Origin: Dethiosulfovibrio russensis
GTDB lineage: Bacteria; Synergistota; Synergistia; Synergistales; Dethiosulfovibrionaceae
Assembly (NCBI RefSeq): GCF_021568855.1
Contig: NZ_JAKGUG010000003.1
Coordinates: 62,001 to 126,000, forward strand
Reading direction: 5' to 3'
Length of the DNA: 64,000 bases
Shown: piece after piece, positions 53,332 to 61,424 of the stretch
Layout: the number at the start of each line of letters is the position of its first letter
Numbering within the stretch: position 1 is the first letter of the stretch
Program-made: the position numbers and the translations under genes
Notes under the pieces: generated by a model
The model's database searches: none
What the model was told of the DNA's origin: nothing
What the model saw: only the letters and a program-made list of their open reading frames with translations

Positions 53332-55106
53332 GCCGTTCGTTAAGATATCTAGCCCTCTATCTGGCCCTAGTCGCTCTGTGGATAGCCTCTCCTTCCATGG
53401 CAAGCGCTGCATTTTCTCCAAATGTACCTGTCATGGACGTCGAAGACGTGGTCCCCGGTCTCAAAGGAAGGGCCTACACAGTCGTTTCCGGGACCTCCGT
53501 AAAATCTTTCCCCGTAACCGTGATAAGCGTGATTCCCCAGAGCGGGACCCCGTCGAACCTCATCCTTATACGGGCCGAGGGACCGATAATCGAGGCCACC
53601 GGTGGAATAGCCGCCGGCATGAGCGGGAGTCCGGTATTCGTCGGGAAAAAGCTGATAGGGGCTATCGGTTACGGATGGAACTTCAGCGATCACAGGCTGG
53701 GGCTGGTTACCCCTATAGACGATATGTGCCAGGTCTTCTCCTGGAAGGACATGGAGAGAAAGTTCGTGCCTCCTGTCGACTATTTACTTGAGAAGGGCGA
53801 GGTTTCCTCGGATATGGAGCCCAAGGCGGAGAGGATGGTCCTTTCCCTGTCGGGTATAGGAGGACGATCTCGCCAGAGGCTTTCCGAATCCCTGGATATG
53901 CCTGTGGTTTTGGCGGGATCTTCCTGGAGGGGAGCCGATGCCGTGGAATACGGGTCTTCATTGACTCCCGGAGGTGCCATAGGGGTACTTCTGGTATGGG
54001 GGGACGTGACCCTGGGAGCCACAGGAACCCTTTCCGCTTTGGCGGACGACGGTCGTTTCCTGGCCTTCGGCCATCCGTTCATCTCCAACGGGGCGGTGGC
54101 CTACCCGGTCACCAAGGCCTGGATACATCACGTCATACCGAGCGTCGAAGCTCCTTTCAAGATCGGCTCATTCGGTCCCATAGTGGGAACTGTGACACAG
54201 GATAGGCCTCAGGCCATAGGAGGACGAATGGGCACCTTCGCTCCGGCTCTGGACCTTTCCCTTCGTTTCCACGACAGAGATCAGGGAAAGAGGGAGATAC
54301 GCCGTTTCAGGGCGGTTCCGGAGCCTTTTCTGGTCTCCAGAGCCGTTCCTGCGGTGTTCATGGGGTTGACCGACGGTCTTTGGGGCAGAAAAGGAGCGGG
54401 AACAGCCAAGTTGACCGTCACCTTCGAGGGAGGGGGGCTCCCGAGAGGTTGGACCTACACAAATTATCTGTTCTCTCCGTCCGATATAGTGGAGACCATG
54501 TCCAAAGAGGTCGAGGGGTTGGTATCTACCGTGGCCTTGAACCCCTTCAGGGAGCTTCTTCCTCTAGGGGTCCATTTTGCGGTGGACGTTACAAGAGATC
54601 CCCGTATACTTTACGTCGACTCCATAAGGCTGGACGGCGAAACCTACAGCCCGGGAGATACCGTCGTTGTATCGGTCGATCTCAGACCCTACAGAGGTAA
54701 ATCCAGGACAAGGGAGTTTTCCCTTATAGTTCCGGAAAAAGCCATCGGTCCCTGCAGGATAGCCGTTCGAGGGGGCGGTTTGGGAGAGCCCGACGGCGGT
54801 GAGATGGGGGATATGGATCGTTCGATATCCAACCTTCCCGAGCTTTTAGGCGAGTTGGACGACAGGGAGAGGAATAACGAGGTCGTGATAGAGTTGATCT
54901 ATCAGGACATGGGGTCCGAGATGGCCGAGGACTTTCGTTCTCCCCGATCGTTGGAGTTCCCCGGCGAGATAAGACGGCGTAAGATAAAAGAGGGATCTAT
55001 GAGGGTCTATCGCTCGGATTACTACGTCGACGGAAGTCTTCAGAAAAGCTTCGTTGTGATTCCTCAAGGCAAGGAAGGCGAAGGAACCTCTAAGGAAACG
55101 GAATAA
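53328..55106 (+). CDS. Secreted S55-type (SpoIVB peptidase-like) protein
   Basis: A 592-residue protein with a signal peptide (about 1-28, ending SMASA). It has two blocks related to the SpoIVB S55 serine peptidase: GGIAAGMSGSPVFVGKKLIG near residue 99, whose Ser is the candidate nucleophile, and LAFGHPFISNGAVAYP near residue 249 with the candidate His. This order is reversed relative to Bacillus SpoIVB, where His precedes Ser. No PDZ domain is evident. ATG 53328 is chosen because GGAG lies 6 nt upstream and it overlaps the prfB stop (ATGA). No sporulation genes are in view; the role is unknown. Confidence 0.8.
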   Translation: MSRSLRYLALYLALVALWIASPSMASAAFSPNVPVMDVEDVVPGLKGRAYTVVSGTSVKSFPVTVISVIPQSGTPSNLILIRAEGPIIEATGGIAAGMSGSPVFVGKKLIGAIGYGWNFSDHRLGLVTPIDDMCQVFSWKDMERKFVPPVDYLLEKGEVSSDMEPKAERMVLSLSGIGGRSRQRLSESLDMPVVLAGSSWRGADAVEYGSSLTPGGAIGVLLVWGDVTLGATGTLSALADDGRFLAFGHPFISNGAVAYPVTKAWIHHVIPSVEAPFKIGSFGPIVGTVTQDRPQAIGGRMGTFAPALDLSLRFHDRDQGKREIRRFRAVPEPFLVSRAVPAVFMGLTDGLWGRKGAGTAKLTVTFEGGGLPRGWTYTNYLFSPSDIVETMSKEVEGLVSTVALNPFRELLPLGVHFAVDVTRDPRILYVDSIRLDGETYSPGDTVVVSVDLRPYRGKSRTREFSLIVPEKAIGPCRIAVRGGGLGEPDGGEMGDMDRSISNLPELLGELDDRERNNEVVIELIYQDMGSEMAEDFRSPRSLEFPGEIRRRKIKEGSMRVYRSDYYVDGSLQKSFVVIPQGKEGEGTSKETE

Positions 55107-55112
55107 GCGAAA

Positions 55113-55150
55113 AGAGAGGATGGCTGAAACGATCTTTCGCCATCCTCTCT
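55113..55150. terminator. Bidirectional hairpin between the S55 gene and the M18 gene
   Basis: A 12-bp stem AGAGAGGATGGC/GCCATCCTCTCT with a loop of about 14 nt. The T-run is better on the minus strand (TTTTCGCTT) than on the plus strand. Confidence 0.7.
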
Positions 55151-55161
55151 CTGCTTGGAGT

Positions 55162-56571
55162 CTATATGGAAGGTCGGGGGGCCTGTTCTAGATCGGTCCA
55201 AAGCGCTATATAGGACCGATAGAGTGCCTCTACGTCGGCCACGCTGGCTATCTCCATCGGGGCGTGCATCGACAGGAGCGCCGGGCCCATATCTAACGTG
55301 TCCATTCCCGTCCTGGCCAGATATTTCGCGATGGTTCCTCCTCCGGCCTTATCCACCGTTCCGAAGCCGCCGGTCTGCCATGGAACCTCCGCTCTATCCA
55401 GGCAGGCTACCACCGCAGCGACGAATTCGCCTCGTGCCTCGTTGCCGTCGTATTTTCCGCCGCTTCCGGTGAACTTGACCACCCCAACGCCGTTTCCTAT
55501 GAGAGCCTGCTGGTCTCTGACGTAGTTTTTCTTGTAGAGGGGGTTCATTCCGGAGGTTACGTCTGCGCTTATGGCACAGCTTTCCGAGTAGAGTCTTCTT
55601 AGGGATAGGATGTCCGATCTGTTCTCCGCAGATCGAAGGAGCTCCAGGAGGAAGAGATCCAAAAAGGTACCCTGGATTCCACCGATGCTTTCGCTGCCTA
55701 TTTCCTCTCTGTCGACGGCCACGAAGATAGCCGTCTTATCAGGAGTCTCCATGTCGCAGAAGGCTTTGTAGGACATGGAGGTGCAGATCCTGTCGTCCAA
55801 CCCGTAGGATGACACCATCGACTCGTCCAATCCCGCCAGTCTGGCCGGTCCCGCCGGTACGAGGGCTAGATCGGCGGACAGAAAGTCCTGTTCATCCATG
55901 GCGAACCGATCCTTTAAAAGAGACAGTATGCTCTCTTTTATCGGATTCTCTATCTCGTCGTCCTCTATGGGACGATGTCCCACTATGGCGTCTAGATCCT
56001 CGCCCACGACCGTCTCCGACGCCTTCCTCTTCGCCATGTCTCTGTCTACGTGGGGTTCCAGATCCGGTATCATAAGGACCGGTTCGGATGAATCCTCCCC
56101 TATGACGATGCGTTCGGAGGTTCCGTCCCCTCTATGGATCTCTCCGTGTAGCGCCAGAGGGACGTTGGTCCATTGATATTTTTTCAAACCTCCGTAATAA
56201 TGGCAATCGAGAAGGGCCAAGTTGCCTTCCTCGTAGAGAGGGCGACTTTTTACGTCGACTCTGGGGGAATCTATGTGGGATGCGATTACCGTGACTCCCG
56301 AGGATAGACCTTTTCTGCCTACTTTAGCGGCTAGAAGGGCCCGTCCCTTCCAGTTCATGTGAACCGTATCGCCCGGTTCGAGAGAGGACGTCTCTATTAC
56401 CTCCTTCGATCCTTTTCTTTCGAGATCCGATTGAAGCCATCGTACCCACTCTCTCTCGGTCTTATAGGCGGTTACGGTGTCCATAAGAAATCTTAGGGAT
56501 TCTGTCATGTCGACCTTGCCGTATCGCGTCCAGCTCTTGGTGCGGTCTTTTTTCGTTTTTTTGTCGGTCAT
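55162..56571 (-). CDS. M18-family zinc aminopeptidase
   Basis: A cytoplasmic dinuclear zinc aminopeptidase that removes N-terminal residues from peptides, useful to a peptide-fermenting cell. Metal-binding blocks are VIASHIDSPRVDVKSRPL, SSYGLDDRICTSM, VDREEIGSESIGG and the C-terminal LLSMHAPMEIAS. Its 469 residues from ATG 56571 are normal; that ATG has GGAGG 6 nt upstream, although the frame is open to 56622. It is divergent from tmk across about 40 bp. Confidence 0.93.
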   Translation of the reverse strand: MTDKKTKKDRTKSWTRYGKVDMTESLRFLMDTVTAYKTEREWVRWLQSDLERKGSKEVIETSSLEPGDTVHMNWKGRALLAAKVGRKGLSSGVTVIASHIDSPRVDVKSRPLYEEGNLALLDCHYYGGLKKYQWTNVPLALHGEIHRGDGTSERIVIGEDSSEPVLMIPDLEPHVDRDMAKRKASETVVGEDLDAIVGHRPIEDDEIENPIKESILSLLKDRFAMDEQDFLSADLALVPAGPARLAGLDESMVSSYGLDDRICTSMSYKAFCDMETPDKTAIFVAVDREEIGSESIGGIQGTFLDLFLLELLRSAENRSDILSLRRLYSESCAISADVTSGMNPLYKKNYVRDQQALIGNGVGVVKFTGSGGKYDGNEARGEFVAAVVACLDRAEVPWQTGGFGTVDKAGGGTIAKYLARTGMDTLDMGPALLSMHAPMEIASVADVEALYRSYIALWTDLEQAPRPSI

Positions 56572-56613
56572 GATGATCCTCCTTTTCTTTTTTATGAGAA
56601 ACGAGGGTATTAT

Positions 56614-57255
56614 ATGCGACAATTGTCTTTAGCGCATCGTTCGGGTTTATTCATTTCCCTGGAAGGCATAGATGGCTGTGGAAAATCGACCCAGGCTATG
56701 TTGTTGAGAGATCACCTGGAGGAACGGGGACGTTCCGTGGTTCTCACCAAGGAGCCTGGAGATTGGTCCCATGGCGGGGAGATCAGGCGTATACTCCTCG
56801 GCGGGGATCTCCGTCACGAACACACAGAGCTTTTCCTGTTCATGGCGGACAGATGCGAGCATCTCCTGCAGGTAGTGATTCCCGCCCTGGACAGGGGCGA
56901 CATAGTCATATGCGATAGATACACCGATTCTACCCTTGCCTATCAGTGCTTCGGTAGGGGGCTGGATCTGACCTTTGTGGAGGAGCTCTTCAACTGGAGC
57001 AAATTTCCGGTTCCCGACGTGACCCTCTGGATAGACGTGCCGCTTTCCTGTTCGCTGGGTAGAATAAGCTCGAGAGGAAGCCTCGATCGCATGGAGGAGG
57101 ACTCAGTTTTCCTCGATAGGGTCCTGTGCGGTTTTCAGTCTCTGAGGGAAAGCTACGAGGATAGAATTATCAGGATAGACGGAGAAGGAGAGGAGAACGT
57201 CGTGTTCTCCCGCTTGATGGAGTCCCTGGAGGGGTTGATTCCTTGGCAGCTATAA
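56614..57255 (+). CDS. tmk: Thymidylate kinase
   Basis: Phosphorylates dTMP. Walker A is EGIDGCGKSTQ near residue 17, and the DRY motif is DRYTDSTLAYQ near residue 102; VTLWIDVP follows. Its 213 residues are normal. It overlaps yaaR by 13 bp and opens tmk-yaaR-holB-ricT, the order found in Bacillus. Confidence 0.95.
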   Translation: MRQLSLAHRSGLFISLEGIDGCGKSTQAMLLRDHLEERGRSVVLTKEPGDWSHGGEIRRILLGGDLRHEHTELFLFMADRCEHLLQVVIPALDRGDIVICDRYTDSTLAYQCFGRGLDLTFVEELFNWSKFPVPDVTLWIDVPLSCSLGRISSRGSLDRMEEDSVFLDRVLCGFQSLRESYEDRIIRIDGEGEENVVFSRLMESLEGLIPWQL

Positions 57256-57677
57256 ATAGAATTTCAGGAGACCGTTCCGGTGGAGTGGAAGTTCCCCTGA
57301 AGGGCGACGGCAGGGCAGTCTCCTCCTCTGGTGGAAGGGGCAGCTCTTTCGATCAGACGGTCCAGATCATGGAGCTCGAGGCGCTTTTCAAGGAGCTTGA
57401 GGACGTAGGGACGAAGCTGTCCAGCGTTCCATCCACTGCTATCATGTCCAGATATAGGGAACTGGTGAGGCAGCTTTTAGACAGGGCCCTTAAGGGCGTG
57501 AGGCTCAGAAGGGATCTGAAGTGGCGTAGAGGGGACAAGAGAGGTTTTCTGGTAGTCGAGCAGACCGACGCATGGTTGGAGGAGCTGGAACAGGTCCTTT
57601 TCAGGGAAAACAACCGCACCAGGGCTCTCAGACTTATGGAGGATATAAAGGGATGTCTGATCTCTCTTCTTTTCTAG
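57243..57677 (+). CDS. yaaR: YaaR family protein (DUF327)
   Basis: A 144-residue protein with a mostly helical C-terminal part (ELEALFKELEDVGTKLSSVPSTAIMSRYRELVRQLLD) typical of YaaR. The first 35 residues are Gly/Ser-rich and variable. The function is not known. Starting TTG within tmk and the next gene holB follow the conserved neighbourhood, which supports the call as much as the sequence does. Confidence 0.8.
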   Translation: MAAINRISGDRSGGVEVPLKGDGRAVSSSGGRGSSFDQTVQIMELEALFKELEDVGTKLSSVPSTAIMSRYRELVRQLLDRALKGVRLRRDLKWRRGDKRGFLVVEQTDAWLEELEQVLFRENNRTRALRLMEDIKGCLISLLF

Positions 57678-58417
57678 AGGGCAGCTCTGCCTGGGGAGAA
57701 ATGGAATCCGCCTTGAATAGGGGGATGCTGCCGTCCGCTCTGGCTATAGTAGCTCCCCAATCGTTGCATACCTCTCTTTTGAGAAAGGCCGCCGAGCTGT
57801 GGCTCTGTGACGATTTGATCGGATGCGGGAGCTGTCCATCCTGTCTCGCGTGGTCTGAGGATGGACACCCTGATCTCATCGTAGCCTCCGAGGAAGGAGC
57901 TCCTTCGGTGGATCAATGTCGTAGAATGTCGGAGGAGCTGTTACTTCGTCCCGTCGTGGCCTCCAGGAGGATAGCGGTGGTCCCCGACGCCGACAGAATG
58001 TCGCTCAACTCCGCCAACAGCCTTCTGAAGATAACGGAAGAACCCCCTGAATCGGGGCACCTGTTTTTCCTGTTGAGAGAGGACCGTATGATACCTACCT
58101 TGAGGAGCCGGGTTTGGACTCTTCGTTTTTCCTCGGAAGACCTGCTTAAATCGGTGTCTTTGCCGTCCGGAAAGGGCCAATGGATCGCATGGCTGGGCAA
58201 ATCGGCCCGTATTGACAGGGGAGACCTGCTACTGGAGTTAGAGGGTATGTCGAGAAAACTGGTCGAAGATGGCAGGTTGAAAACGGCATCCGCCGTCGAT
58301 CAGTTGATATTCATGGCGGAGCGGACCCATCTGTCCACGGCCATGATAGGAGATTTGGCTTTTTTATCTATCGAGGAGGAGTATCCTTTTGAGCGTATAT
58401 TTGACGATATTTGGTAA
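57653..58417 (+). CDS. holB: DNA polymerase III delta' subunit (HolB-like, short)
   Basis: Clamp-loader subunit. A zinc-type Cys set (CDDLIGCGSCPSC) near residue 47 and RRIAVVPDADRMSLNSANSLLKITEEPP near residue 105, with the sensor-like region, match delta'. At 254 residues it is shorter than most HolB proteins (about 330), with part of the C-terminal collar domain missing or much reduced. ATG 57653 follows GGAGG by 10 nt and gives MSDLSSFLEG. There is no Walker A, as is normal for delta'. Confidence 0.85.
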   Translation: MSDLSSFLEGSSAWGEMESALNRGMLPSALAIVAPQSLHTSLLRKAAELWLCDDLIGCGSCPSCLAWSEDGHPDLIVASEEGAPSVDQCRRMSEELLLRPVVASRRIAVVPDADRMSLNSANSLLKITEEPPESGHLFFLLREDRMIPTLRSRVWTLRFSSEDLLKSVSLPSGKGQWIAWLGKSARIDRGDLLLELEGMSRKLVEDGRLKTASAVDQLIFMAERTHLSTAMIGDLAFLSIEEEYPFERIFDDIW

Positions 58418-59744
58418 GCCCAGATATCTGGGCATAATGGAAGTCGACTCCCCCGTCTTGGTTCCTGGGGAGCCGGTGGCGATAGAGACTATGAGAGGTA
58501 TCGAGACCGCCACAGTAGGAGGTCCGATATCGGAAGAGCAGACGGAGCTTTACAGAAAGGCCAACGAGAACAGCCCCAAGGACGGAGCCCAGGGAGGAGA
58601 GCCGGGACTCCAGACCGTGACCTTCGTGGCACAGGCGTCGGAGGACGATATCGTCGCCGATCAGGAAAACCGTAGAGATGAGGAAGACGTCCTTTTCAAG
58701 GCAAGACAGCTCCTGGGGGAGCACGGTCTGGCTATGAAGATAGTCGATGTGGAGTATCTTCTGGACAGGAAAAAACTCTTCTTCTACTTCACCGCCGAGC
58801 AGAGGATAGACTTCAGGGCCTACGTCCGAGATCTAGCCAGGGAATTTAGAACCAGGATAGAGCTTCGACAGATAGGGGTTAGAGACGAGGCCAAGGTAGT
58901 GAGAGGTATAGCTCCCTGTGGCAATCCCTGTTGCTGTAGCTACTGGCTTCACAACTTCCTTCCCATCGGTATCAAGATGGTTAAGGAGCAGAACCTCGCG
59001 TTGAATCCCACCAAGATATCCGGACTTTGCGGAAGGCTTATGTGCTGTATGAGCTACGAACATCACGTCTACAGGGATCTTTGGAAGAAACTTCCCAATC
59101 CTGGCAGCAAAATACGAAGTCCCAGAGGCACCTTTATACTGGTAGGAGTCGACATAGACGGAGAAAACGCCCTCGTGAGGACCCCTGATGGAGCCCACGT
59201 TCCCGTATCGGTGGAACGTTTTGCCGATTTCAAGGAAGCGGTGATGGCCGGAGAGGACTGGCAGCCCTTCGTGGCGGTTTCGGACCAGGAGGCAGAGAAA
59301 CCTCCGATCGAACCGGTATTCGCTATGCCTACCTCCACCATCAGGGCTGTCCGGAAGGACAAGGACGAGCCCTCGAAAAAGGAACTGCGCTCCGATTCAT
59401 CGGAGAAACCGTCGGGGAAAGGGGCTTCCGGGAACGACAGTCCTTCCGACAAGCCCAAAAGCTCCAGCAGGAGGAGAAGGAGAAAGAAAAAGAAGCCTGC
59501 GGCCACATCCGGTGAGAAGACGACCGACAAGTCTCAAGGTCAAAAGCCCCCCAAGGATAAGGTCAAACAGGGAACTCCCAAAGCCAAAAGCGGAGGAAAG
59601 GAACAGGGTCCTCCGGAGAAGGGAGACTCAAAGCCCAAGCCCAAGCGTCGCAGGAGAAGAAAGAAACCCGGCAACAATAAAAACGCTGATAAAAACGTCA
59701 AAAAGGACGGCAACAACGTCTCCAAGGGAGGTACCGTGGACTGA
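58389..59744 (+). CDS. ricT: RicT (YaaT, PSP1-domain) protein with long basic tail
   Basis: In Bacillus RicT (YaaT) joins RicA and RicF in an Fe-S complex that helps RNase Y mature mRNAs. The PSP1 domain spans about residues 100-270 with VDVEYLLDRKKLFFYFTAEQRIDFR and Cys clusters CGNPCCC (about 177) and CGRLMCC (about 213). From about residue 320 to 451 the chain is low-complexity, rich in Lys, Arg, Ser and Pro, with runs such as SRRRRRKKKK and KRRRRRKKPGNN. Bacillus YaaT lacks such a tail. It starts TTG inside holB and its stop shares a base with ftsY (TGATG). Confidence 0.92.
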   Translation: MSVYLTIFGKPRYLGIMEVDSPVLVPGEPVAIETMRGIETATVGGPISEEQTELYRKANENSPKDGAQGGEPGLQTVTFVAQASEDDIVADQENRRDEEDVLFKARQLLGEHGLAMKIVDVEYLLDRKKLFFYFTAEQRIDFRAYVRDLAREFRTRIELRQIGVRDEAKVVRGIAPCGNPCCCSYWLHNFLPIGIKMVKEQNLALNPTKISGLCGRLMCCMSYEHHVYRDLWKKLPNPGSKIRSPRGTFILVGVDIDGENALVRTPDGAHVPVSVERFADFKEAVMAGEDWQPFVAVSDQEAEKPPIEPVFAMPTSTIRAVRKDKDEPSKKELRSDSSEKPSGKGASGNDSPSDKPKSSSRRRRRKKKKPAATSGEKTTDKSQGQKPPKDKVKQGTPKAKSGGKEQGPPEKGDSKPKPKRRRRRKKPGNNKNADKNVKKDGNNVSKGGTVD

Positions 59745-60679
59745 TGGCTTTTTTCAAGGGTATTGCTTCCAAGTTGGCCAACGTCAGGGAGAAATGGAGC
59801 GAGGGGGTCGCCTCCCTCTTTTCCGGCAAGCTGGACGACGAATTCTGGGAGGAGCTTACGGATCGTCTTATCGCCGGAGACGTAGGTGTAGAGCTCTCCG
59901 AAGAGCTGGCCGAGGAACTGAAGGAGACCTCTCGTCGAGAGGGAATCAGAGAACCTGAGCCTCTCCTGGTTCGTTTTAAGGAGATACTTTCCTCCCGTCT
60001 GGAATCGGTCCCTATGATGGGGAAACCTCTTTCCCCCGGATCGGGACTCTCGGTCGTGGTCATGGTAGGGGTTAACGGCAGCGGCAAGACCACCACCACG
60101 GGGAAACTGGCTCAGCAGTTGGTGTCTCAGGGTAAAAAAGTGGTGCTCGCAGCTGCTGACACCTTCAGGGCGGCTGCCTCGGAGCAGCTTCACGTCTGGG
60201 GTGAGCGTATAGGCATAAGGGTGATCTCCCAGCATCAGGGCAGCGACGCCGGAGCCGTGGCATACGACGCCATAAACGCAGCCAAAGCGTCCGGTGCCGA
60301 TGTGGTCATAGTCGATACCGCCGGAAGGCTGCAGGCGAAGCACAATCTCATGGAGGAACTGAGGAAGGTCTATCGGGTCATAACCAAGGAAGTCCCGGCA
60401 GACAGAATCGAGTCTCTCCTGGTGTTGGACGCCGTCATGGGACAGAACGCCTTTCGTCAGGCAGAGGTGTTCAACGAGGTAACCCCTCTCACCGGAGTTG
60501 TACTTGCAAAATACGACAATACCGCCAAGGGGGGGATCGTCTTGGCAATAGCTGATAAGCTAAAGCTTCCCATCAGATATGTCGGTCTTGGCGAGGCAAT
60601 AGAGGATCTGGCTCCTTTCGTCCCGTCCGAGTTCGTCGATGCACTTCTCAGGTCCTCCGATAGATCCGGAGAGGAATAA
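59744..60679 (+). CDS. ftsY: Signal recognition particle receptor FtsY
   Basis: GTPase that docks the SRP-ribosome complex at the inner membrane. The NG domain shows GVNGSGKTTTTGKLA near residue 109, DTFRAAASEQL, DTAGRLQ, and AKYDNTAKGG in place of the usual TKLDGTAKGG. Its 311 residues are the short form without the acidic A domain. It lies between ricT and an unknown gene, with which it shares a base (TAATG). Confidence 0.95.
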   Translation: MAFFKGIASKLANVREKWSEGVASLFSGKLDDEFWEELTDRLIAGDVGVELSEELAEELKETSRREGIREPEPLLVRFKEILSSRLESVPMMGKPLSPGSGLSVVVMVGVNGSGKTTTTGKLAQQLVSQGKKVVLAAADTFRAAASEQLHVWGERIGIRVISQHQGSDAGAVAYDAINAAKASGADVVIVDTAGRLQAKHNLMEELRKVYRVITKEVPADRIESLLVLDAVMGQNAFRQAEVFNEVTPLTGVVLAKYDNTAKGGIVLAIADKLKLPIRYVGLGEAIEDLAPFVPSEFVDALLRSSDRSGEE

Positions 60680-61419
60680 TGGGGGTGTCTTTCGAATATG
60701 GTTTCTCCGTGCCGGTGGACGAGCTTCTCAGAAAACTTTACAGCTTGAGGATAGACTGGGTCGTCGTAGAGAAAAGGAAAAAGAAGATCGTTCTCCACAA
60801 GGAACGTCTCATCTCCTTTATGGGAATGGGGCTGGGCGACTCGCCTTTAGAAGATGTGTTGAAGGGTAAACGATTCTCTTCATTCGAGGACATACCCCAG
60901 GGAGAAAAGGTCCTTTTCCTCGACGAGAAGGGGGGCAGGATAGAGGATTTCGATCGGGAACCTCCGGATGCCCCTGTCACACCCTCCTGGTGGTCCGTTC
61001 CACTGCCAATAGTGAAGATAGACGGTGGTGCCGAGTTGAACGAAAAGGCGGCGGCCCTCTTCGGTCGGCTGTCCCTCACCGCGAAAGAGATAAAATCCCT
61101 CGGAGAAAAGGGGGAGGCTCTTCTGTCCAAGGGGAAGAAACGGGTATACCTTTCCGAAATCGAAGGGCCTTACTATCTGGCCGAGGACGTTAGCGGCGAG
61201 ATCTCCATGGCCGAGGATATAGGATGGTGGGCCGCCGTAGGTCGAGCCCTGGCGGAAAGACTTCGTCGGGAGGGCAAAGATTTGGTCAGAAGGGATCGCA
61301 TGAGCCAGGCGGAGGTCGACAATGAACTGTTACCCTGTCGGTGGGAAAACGATCTGTTAGGATATCTGGAGATAAAGGACGGAGGAACCGCCGGTTCCCC
61401 GTCGACGGGAGATGAATAG
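60679..61419 (+). CDS. Conserved-looking protein of unknown function
   Basis: I do not recognise this 246-residue protein. No signal peptide or membrane segment is visible. The stretch WWSVPLPIVKIDGGAELNEKAAALFG (about 107-132, split here only for description) faintly recalls a degenerate PAS core, and the C-terminal part contains an amphipathic helix region around RALAERLRREGKDL. Codon use matches neighbours. It overlaps ftsY by 1 bp and ends 5 bp before purB, so it is co-transcribed with both. Confidence 0.75.
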   Translation: MGVSFEYGFSVPVDELLRKLYSLRIDWVVVEKRKKKIVLHKERLISFMGMGLGDSPLEDVLKGKRFSSFEDIPQGEKVLFLDEKGGRIEDFDREPPDAPVTPSWWSVPLPIVKIDGGAELNEKAAALFGRLSLTAKEIKSLGEKGEALLSKGKKRVYLSEIEGPYYLAEDVSGEISMAEDIGWWAAVGRALAERLRREGKDLVRRDRMSQAEVDNELLPCRWENDLLGYLEIKDGGTAGSPSTGDE

Positions 61420-61424
61420 CTGTT

